Part shown: positions 58,701-64,000 of the stretch, in pieces
Numbering within the stretch: position 1 is the first letter of the stretch
Layout of the letters: each line of letters begins with the position of its first letter
From: Membranipora membranacea
Taxonomy: Eukaryota; Bryozoa; Gymnolaemata; Cheilostomatida; Membraniporidae
Length of the DNA stretch: 64,000 nt
Assembly (NCBI GenBank): GCA_914767715.1
Contig: OU612074.1
Coordinates: 20,508,062-20,572,061 of the forward strand
Reading direction: 5' to 3'
Program-made: the position numbers and the translations under genes
The notes under the pieces: model-generated
The model's database searches: none
Told to the model about the DNA's origin: nothing
What the model saw: only the letters and a program-made list of their open reading frames with translations

Positions 58701-61700
58701 TCACACCATATATAGTCCTAATGATTCATCACTTGAATAAGTCTGATTACATTGTTTTGCTCCTTGGAGGGCTGCTTCTTGGAACTGTCTTCTGATGTAC
58801 CTCCTACCTCTTCCTCGAAATCCCCTTCTCTCTCTGTACCTAAATAATAAATAAATAGATAGCCGCCGCTGCCCCTTGAGGTTTGTTATTTGGATTGTTC
58901 TGAGCACACTGGCAACCGGCTCTGTCCTTCTTTTACTCTTTGACTCTTCCATCGTCCACCGCGCTGAATCTCATTGTGCATGCAGAGGAGCATTTGCTCA
59001 AGTTGGTGTGTACAATTTGCAGTAATTCGGACTTGAGTTTTTGATCTTCCAGAACATTGATCATGATATGTATGGTCAGATCTTCTCTCAGTTGACACGA
59101 GTAAGACTGTTTGAGTACTCTCTGAATAAAGTCACTCCAGCACTCTCCTTTTGCTTGCTTCATGTTCAAACATCGATAACGGAGGATGGTTTTAGTTTCC
59201 CTCTGAGAGAAGAAGTTCGTAATCTTCTCAACTATATCATCAAATTGTATCTGATTCTGAGATATCAAAAATGTCAAATATATCCATCTCATCTTCACCC
59301 AGGTTATTTAGCGGTGCTGCTCCTTTTTCTTTTACTCACTTCCTTCTTTTCATTTTCCAAATCAGCTTCAGTCACCTTATCGCTGAAGTCCACAGATATC
59401 ACTGCTATCTCAAACCTTACGAGGAACAAGTTCCAACTCTCTATCTCGTTATTCTCCTCCAATTCCAGATTGGGGGTTCTAAATTTGTCATAAATTTTCT
59501 TTATTTCTGCCTCAATAACTCTGACAAAACTCACTCACTTCTTCTCTATGAACTCTTCAAATCACTTACTTGTTACTAGCTTTACCTGTGGTACCATGTG
59601 AAGTGGTCAATGAACTATGTATACTTTCAATTACCTCTAGTTCTTTGCTGTACGCCACTATTTTAACTCACTCTCAATACCATATGATGGGCCGATTTTG
59701 TCAGTAAACCGAATAGCCCATAAGCATGCATAACTCACTTCTTTGACTGATATTCTGAGACATTAGTTATAAAGGTTAAATAGTGAACATGGATAGTTGT
59801 GACGTGATAGTTGAAAACATCATGGTGAGACCAGATAGTGGTCTTCAGCTCAATGAGATTAGTCAACGTGCTTGAATTCAATTAAACAAAAAAAAGTTTA
59901 ACAGGCTGCTCAGATAATAATTAATGCATGCGTTTCTTGTTTGATGTTATGTCCTGTCTAGGCTTTGTATAATCTGTTTCCTTTACTCAAGTAACGAACA
60001 AATATCAAAGTATACAAGCAAAATTGTCTGTTGTTTTTGTTGTTTCTTGTTGTTGTGTAGAATTACAGTCTGAGTGTTGTTTGGTAGCCCTTGATGTATT
60101 GAATTATCAAAGGCAAAACATGCCAGGCTTGCTTATTAAAATCTAATCACAATGATTATAAGTTTGAATGAAAATTATTTTAAAATTTAATATAACTTTA
60201 TGGTTGGCTGAAATCTAAAAATAATATCATTTAAAATTTTTCCCTGTTTGGCAAGTGAACTCGAATAATGCTACAACATTAGAATAGTAAAACATGGCCG
60301 ATTCATTAAAAAACATTCACGTTTAAAAACCAAGCAACAATCAGACTGTTATCATACTACTGCCCCAGTGAATATATCGGCATAGATATGTATGCACCAC
60401 AAAGTTTGAAATATATACTCACCACTTTGTAGGTACTGCTCAGTGTTATGGTCATGACAGCTCCAAGGTGGGATCAGAGGAGAAACTTATGAAATCCGAG
60501 AAAGCGGCTCAGCAGCTATTTTTATGGGCCATTTTGTTCAATAGAATAGACCTGGCATTGCTTTTATGGAATCATGCAAGTGATCATATAGGTAACTCAA
60601 ATACATCTCGTCAGGAACTTATTGTGTCATTTTCTGAAACCTGTGTTATTTAAGCATGTCAAGTTGCTATGAGCAATTTTGCAACAATTTGCTAAAGATC
60701 ATATGCCTTAACTGCTGACATCATAGCTTCCTATGGATGCAGGTAATAAGCTTATTCGCTGGTTAATACACGTCCAAGATAATAAATCAATAAATGATTT
60801 ATAGGCATTTATTGAAGGAGAGGCACTCAATAAAACCTGGTCGTGATAAAACCTGCTTGAGTTAATTTTGGACCCCTTAATAATAGCACGCCTAACAAGT
60901 GGCTAACAGATTTAATTCTAGGCGTCAAGGTTATGATAACAGGACAGCAGCAAAGAACTCAAGGTCACCAGCCATTACTCAAAAACAAACATGGTAAAAT
61001 TGTGATTAATGTGTTTATTCGAATCGCTGTTGTAAAGCTGTTTTTATCAGACTTGGTCGCCTCTATTATTGGCTAAAAATAATGTTTAGTGCCATTTCAT
61101 TCGCTTGAATGCACGCCTAGTAAATAATGTGGTCGCCTTGACAACAGACGTCTATTGACAGGCGAATAAGTTTAATGATGAAGGCTAAAATTTCTAAGGA
61201 TTTCAGTAATGATTTCTATTCAAGTCCCCATCATAATTTATATAACTTTTGTTTATATGGCAGATGAAAGCAAGCATAAATGCATTCTTAGAAGAATCAT
61301 TCATATTATAAAGATATTGATATCAGCATGCAGCTTATAAAGAATTTAGACTGATAGTATATTTTTCAACTTGTGTGATCTTCGATTTCATTTCAGCTGG
61401 GGCAATTGTGGCAGCTGTAGCATTGAAGAATCTTTCCAGGAAGGCAAAGAATCATGAGGGGGATGAAATCTGTGATCAGTATAAGGAGAGCTCGGAGTAA
61501 GTATTATCTATGCTTGTTTAAGCTGTGTATTAGAGTTGAAGAGTTAAATCTTGATGCCTATTCAAATGAGTCATTCGTCAAGAACGAGTAACAGAGTATC
61601 AGTATTCTTAATTTAACTTTCAAATTAACTTTTAAATAATATTTTGAAGGTTCTTTATAAAACTCGCAGCAGGAGTGCTTGAACACTGTTGGGCAAATGA

Positions 61701-64000
61701 TAGAAAGCAGACATCTGACCTAATCATACGCGTATCACATTTCTGGGGCGGATGTACCATTTTGGGGCTTTCATACAGAGGTAAGCTTGAGGGATTTATG
61801 GCTGAACCAGCGTGCGCCTCAAAGCTGCAAAAGATCATGTTTGGAAATCTCTCAATCACAAATCCGTGGAAGATGGTGAGTGTCACTCAAGATATACGTA
61901 CCTAAAATATATAAAAAAAAATTGCTGATTAAGTCATAAATGACACATTAGAACATGCATAAAACAGATATCATTATACATCAGGCGAATTTGTTAGAAA
62001 CATTGTTGTCAAGGAGGGCAGTTATAACAGAGGATTGATGATCTTCAAAAAGAGATATATATATATATATAGCAGTCAAGATGACAGCAAAATATTCTTA
62101 CTTATTTTTGGTATTGTTCTGATGGCTTCCAAGTATCAACTCAGGTCAGGATGGATTTGATTAAGTCAAAACTTTTATTGCTTAATGTATAACTACTTTT
62201 TTCTGGTTAAATTAACAGTATATGGCAGTATATCATTTTTCTGAGATTGCTTCAGACGATAAAATTGAAATTTAGTGCAGTGTGAATTGAAAATGACACC
62301 AAATCTTGATCAAATAGTACAAATCCTAAAAATTTATAGATCTTATTAGCAAGAGAAAAAGCAGATAACTTTTTGATAATCTGCTACGTTTCAGATATTC
62401 CTAGCTGCATTCATCCCTCTGGCCGTGTGCCAATTAAAATTTGTGCGCTCATCATCCGGAGAAGATAGACTTGATGAGAAAAAGGCCATAAGTGGTTACC
62501 AGTTTCTCCGTGTGACGCCAGGAACAAACAAAAAAAGGGGTAGAATCGGATACTGGAAGGCTGTTTCTGCTGCATTCAGCTCACCAATCGTGAAATGCAT
62601 CCATTACACTGTAAGTGATATGTGAACAAAACACACTATAGCTTAAAAAAATAATGAGAAAGTGACTGGTTTTTTTCTTGTTACACTAGGATTACTGGCT
62701 GACTAAATGGAAATTATTTTTTGAATTGGAAAATATTTGCGATGTCGCTGACTTCATTGGAATCAATGCAGCGTATATGTTGTGATGAGTAAATTTACTT
62801 TCACTTCCCATTTTAGCTTTCACTTATATCTTGATATTGTATAATGTCTCAACCGTGATTATAGCCACTTCCACATACAATTTGATGTTTTATATCAAAG
62901 AATTACTAGTAATGAAGATATTTAGGTTTCAAAATATTGTCATAACCTCATTGATAGGGAGTGATGGGTGGCCAGATGACATCATTGTCTTGGATTAACT
63001 GTGTCGTTGGTTGATGTACAGACGTGTGCTACACTGTAAACTCATAAAGTTTGCAGATAAGCTCGAGCTTCTTTCATCCAACAATTGTTTAATACGTACA
63101 TTGGGAATTAATATCACAGAAGCCATACTTCCATATGGCTTCATTTTAAGACAAGTAACCTGCAGCAGGCCAACAAAACAAGAAAATAAAATAATATTGG
63201 TGATTTGTTTTTTTTAGGTGTATCATCTGGCATTCTTAGTTCTGTTTGCCATTTTCATGATGACGGAGCTTGGCTATGATGTTCAATGTGGTGAACAAGG
63301 AAATACTACTACAGGGGAAATGGTTAATACAACCACCATGAGGAATTCAAGCTTACTGGTCTGCCTTGAAAGTCCCTATGAATGTCTGATAACATTCACA
63401 AAATGCCATTGGGCAGAGATGGCCACCATGCTCTGTATGGGAAATAACTTTGTTGATGAGCTCAGACAGGTGAGCAGTGTCTACATGTAACTCAAACCGA
63501 GACTGGAAAGTGATCATACAAAGTTCGGTCATTGTCATCGTGAAAATTCAACTTTTGTCTTGAGCAAGGCCAGTAAAGCAGACTTGTGTTTGATGTTTTA
63601 ATTATTGTTGTTTTTGATATGAATGATTATGTTATTACTATTTCAGCATTTTCAATTTGATTGAAATTGATCGATTTGTATCATATTAATGCATTGGCCT
63701 ATCCTATGTTATAATATCAAATTTTCCTGCGGCTTAATACAATTCATTCAATCATGTAAATGCTATACAATGTAGGATGGTTATACAAGGAAAGTATTTA
63801 ATATATTTAATATTACCAGTTTTCAAGGTCAAGTGGTCACCAGAGTTATGTTAAGGAATGGATCCGGGACAAATGGAACTTTGTTGACCTCTTCGCTTAC
63901 ATTCTCTTCATCGGGGCAAACATCGCAAGGGCATACATTGATGAAGAATACTTTGACGTGGTGCTCATTCTATACTCAATAGCTTTCCTACTCAACATCA
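39025..64000 (+). CDS. TRPM-B: TRPM-family cation channel, 18 exons, 3' end outside window
   Basis: Paralogue of TRPM-A. Exons: 39025-39055, 39446-39521, 41523-41592, 42181-42376, 43683-43891, 48246-48595, 48897-49158, 49506-49610, 49937-50044, 51292-51456, 51972-52040, 52401-52512, 60433-60591, 61397-61496, 61650-61875, 62395-62610, 63218-63469, and 63820 to the window end. Phases agree throughout, giving 902 codons up to 63469 plus about 60 more. Most exon boundaries and phases match TRPM-A, showing descent from one ancestral gene. The start, MGASSSAVDP, resembles the TRPM-A start. The pore, S5-S6 and tail lie beyond the window, so completeness cannot be judged. Confidence 0.93.
40525..40886. 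mobile_element. TTAA-flanked MITE, copy 2, opposite orientation
   Basis: Same family as 7653-8037, inverted: TTAA at 40525-40528 and 40883-40886, tips AAGGGCAACCAAGGTTTC and its complement. Shared interior words include GCTGAGTTTGAGTACCTGAT and its complement in copy 1. It lies in the TRPM-B intron between exons 2 and 3. Confidence 0.85.
41523..43891 (+). CDS. TRPM-B MHR1 exons
   Basis: Exons 41523-41592 (TKAYGDIHFIADKSSSYYR), 42181-42376 (YVCIGDSDKN, then PKLVVSILGGLKNA and DLAMASAN) and 43683-43891 (TWVLTPGTHVGVGKLIG, VKDYIAKKGS, VVLLGIASYRCI), about residues 36-194. Phases 2-0, 0-1 and 1-0 are identical to the TRPM-A equivalents. Two MITEs sit in or beside this stretch, at 40525-40886 and 42543-42955, both intronic. 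Confidence 0.93.
42543..42955. mobile_element. hAT-type MITE (413 bp) with 8-bp target duplication
   Basis: Tips CAGTGGCGTATATT and AATATACGCCCCTG form imperfect terminal inverted repeats. ATCTGAAT is duplicated at 42535-42542 and 42956-42963. CAG-tips and an 8-bp duplication fit the hAT superfamily. The interior has a tRNA-like segment and a GC-rich inverted run around 42830-42895. It lies in the TRPM-B intron after the 42376 exon. Confidence 0.88.
42585..42670 (+). repeat. tRNA-like segment inside the hAT MITE
   Basis: Shows box A-like TAGCTCAGTGTGTAGAG and box B-like GGTTCGAATCC, about 45 bp apart, as in a tRNA promoter. The acceptor and anticodon stems do not pair well, so it is a tRNA-derived relic rather than a working tRNA gene. 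Confidence 0.7.
47198..47212. repeat. Homopolymer run of 15 C
   Basis: An isolated poly-C tract in otherwise AT-rich intron DNA. Such runs are prone to length error in sequencing. Confidence 0.85.
47998..48024. repeat. AT microsatellite
   Basis: An uninterrupted TA run in the TRPM-B intron just before the MHR2 exon. Confidence 0.9.
48246..49158 (+). CDS. TRPM-B MHR2 and glutamate-rich helix exons
   Basis: Exon 48246-48595 (about residues 195-311) carries LIDPNHSLFVLVDD, KFGGELRWRLRFEQFL, VPVVSVLLNGGETAVEAC and the loop PLIVVKGSGGAADLIAEL. Exon 48897-49158 (311-398) is a long charged helix with the run ETEEIEEIEKIEKEIEEL, made by repeats of a GAG-GAG-ATC-like unit. TRPM-A has a shorter acidic-basic run at the same place. 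The long exon lacks a good pyrimidine tract, so its exact start is less sure. Confidence 0.9.
49506..52512 (+). CDS. TRPM-B MHR2/3 helical exons
   Basis: Exons 49506-49610 (VLVLDASEIAER), 49937-50044 (FKLLMELSLAWNKPPLGAW), 51292-51456 (MVESKDEFVQMLLDNGL), 51972-52040 (DDPFARFINRRIQKRGDF) and 52401-52512 (KRAIAKELEKYLENTVKI), about residues 399-585. The TRPM-A lysine-rich insert and the duplicated 18-codon exon are absent: the 50044 exon joins the 51292 exon in phase 0. Confidence 0.92.
49722..49832. repeat. AT/GT-rich microsatellite
   Basis: Long TATATA runs mixed with TGTGTA and ACATAC. Reading frames through it give only repeated Tyr-Ile and are not coding. It lies in the TRPM-B intron between the 49610 and 49937 exons. 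Confidence 0.9.
53575..53803. mobile_element. Short MITE with CAGGGCCGTAG tips, copy 2
   Basis: Inverted relative to 28294-28514: the right tip CTAGAACTACGGCCCTG and the hairpin GGGGAGGCAGTGCCTC match the left tip of copy 1. The left end is more diverged. It lies in the long TRPM-B intron. Confidence 0.65.
55049..57501 (-). mobile_element. DIRS-like tyrosine-recombinase retrotransposon, degraded
   Basis: Read right to left: a gag-like part with a Cys/His cluster (NCRHGHKCKKCTSPDHSDFR, about 57150); reverse transcriptase pieces KVDLADAYCIVPIQQADWNF (about 56690) and NYLDDFLFAADS (about 56510), the YLDD active-site motif; RNase H end HVSGVHNVGPDLLSRG (about 55690); and a tyrosine-recombinase start, LMVSLAFYGFFRPSEY (about 55120). 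This domain order identifies a DIRS-type element. Several stops and frame changes interrupt it, and the C-terminal catalytic part of the recombinase was not seen. It lies antisense in a TRPM-B intron. Confidence 0.85.
57753..59534 (-). mobile_element. Ty3/Gypsy LTR-retrotransposon fragment, internally deleted
   Basis: Read right to left: gag (59534-58933, with QFDDIVEKITNFFSQRETKT and GECWSDFIQRVLKQSYSC); an RNase H piece around 58530 (FEVETDHKHLVELLG, then RYSLSISHTSGTKMY); and an integrase zinc-binding region around 57930-58060 (IHRGHHGAEKC, VEECNSC) leading into KQPWESLGQ. The protease and reverse transcriptase are missing, and stops and frameshifts occur. LTRs were not found. It directly precedes the DIRS remnant on the same strand. 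Confidence 0.8.
60433..61875 (+). CDS. TRPM-B MHR3/4 exons
   Basis: Exons 60433-60591 (SEKAAQQLFLWAILFNRI, NHASDHI), 61397-61496 (GAIVAAVALKNLSRKAKNHEG) and 61650-61875 (AAGVLEHCW, HFWGGCTILGLSY, FMAEPACASKLQKIMFGNL), about residues 585-746. Phases 1-1, 1-2 and 2-0 equal those of TRPM-A. The first exon lies 7.9 kb after the preceding one, across the intron that holds the DIRS and Gypsy remnants. Confidence 0.95.
62395..64000 (+). CDS. TRPM-B pre-S1 to S4 exons (cut by window end)
   Basis: Exons 62395-62610 (pre-S1, IFLAAFIPLAVCQLKFV), 63218-63469 (S1 LAFLVLFAIFMMTEL, S1-S2 loop, S2) and 63820-64000+ (S3 WNFVDLFAYILFIGANIA, then DVVLILYSIAFLLNI). The S1-S2 loop contains three N-glycosylation sequons (NTT, NTT, NSS), against one in TRPM-A, and shares its cysteines. 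The N-x-x-D pair at the start of S3 is present. Reading continues open to the last base. Confidence 0.95.

Larger units (their letters stand above)
52513..60432. other. 7.9-kb TRPM-B intron with nested retroelement remains
   Basis: Contains a MITE (53575-53803), the DIRS-like remnant (55049-57501) and the Gypsy fragment (57753-59534). The rest, 52513-53570, 53804-55048 and 59535-60432, shows nothing supported. A short plus ORF at 53199-53381 is unexplained. Confidence 0.7.

Noticed and set aside
58306-59579. Plus-strand ORFs of 100-150 codons
   Set aside because: Antisense shadows of the Gypsy gag and RNase H remnants on the minus strand.
1-64000. CRISPR arrays, prokaryotic operons, phage or plasmid origin
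   Set aside because: Spliced channel genes, MITEs, SINEs and DIRS/Gypsy elements show animal nuclear DNA; no regularly spaced repeat array exists.

Overview
This is a eukaryotic, almost certainly invertebrate-animal, genomic window. It is AT-rich, coding sequence is broken into short exons with GT/AG splice sites, and the introns are full of TIR transposons, MITEs, tRNA-like SINE pieces and DIRS and Ty3/Gypsy remnants. The species cannot be named from the sequence. No rRNA gene, CRISPR array or prokaryotic operon is visible.

Two paralogous TRPM-family cation-channel genes dominate the window, arranged head to head. TRPM-A (minus strand, about 29331 down to 2091) can be followed from ATG to stop. 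I count 30 coding exons with mutually compatible phases, 3,879 nt including the stop, or 1,292 aa: an N-terminal leader, the TRPM homology region (MHR), pre-S1, S1-S6 with the pore, a TRP helix and a short coiled-coil tail. It has no Nudix or kinase domain. TRPM-B (plus strand, 39025 to beyond 64000) has 18 visible exons, about 962 codons, and is cut by the window edge in S4. Both proteins start with an MGxxxS-type N-terminus. TRPM-A carries a 390-bp tandem duplication that doubles one 18-codon exon.

Layout. 1-2090: nothing recognised. 2091-9960: C-terminal half of TRPM-A (MHR3/4, membrane domain, tail), with a TTAA MITE at 7653-8037. 10000-15900: a large TRPM-A intron with a degenerate tandem repeat and plus-strand Ser/Thr/Asn-rich ORFs that may be a nested gene. 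15929-29331: N-terminal half of TRPM-A. 29335-39024: the region between the two start codons. It contains a 3.84-kb transposon (30761-34598) with 337-bp, nearly identical TIRs, a 9-bp target duplication, and remnants of a zinc-finger/Ulp1-protease/PHD protein, best explained as an internally deleted Mutator-like element. It also contains a candidate two-exon minus-strand coding remnant (34854-35311), a direct repeat and a SINE. 39025-43891: first five exons of TRPM-B, with a second TTAA MITE and a hAT-type MITE that carries a tRNA-like segment. 43892-48245: a long intron with unclassified repeat-like DNA. 48246-52512: TRPM-B MHR exons. 52513-60432: an intron holding degraded DIRS-like and Ty3/Gypsy elements, both antisense to the host gene. 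60433-64000: TRPM-B MHR4 to S4.

Both channels are expected to sit in a membrane as tetramers and conduct cations. Gating and selectivity cannot be read from the sequence beyond the motifs listed.
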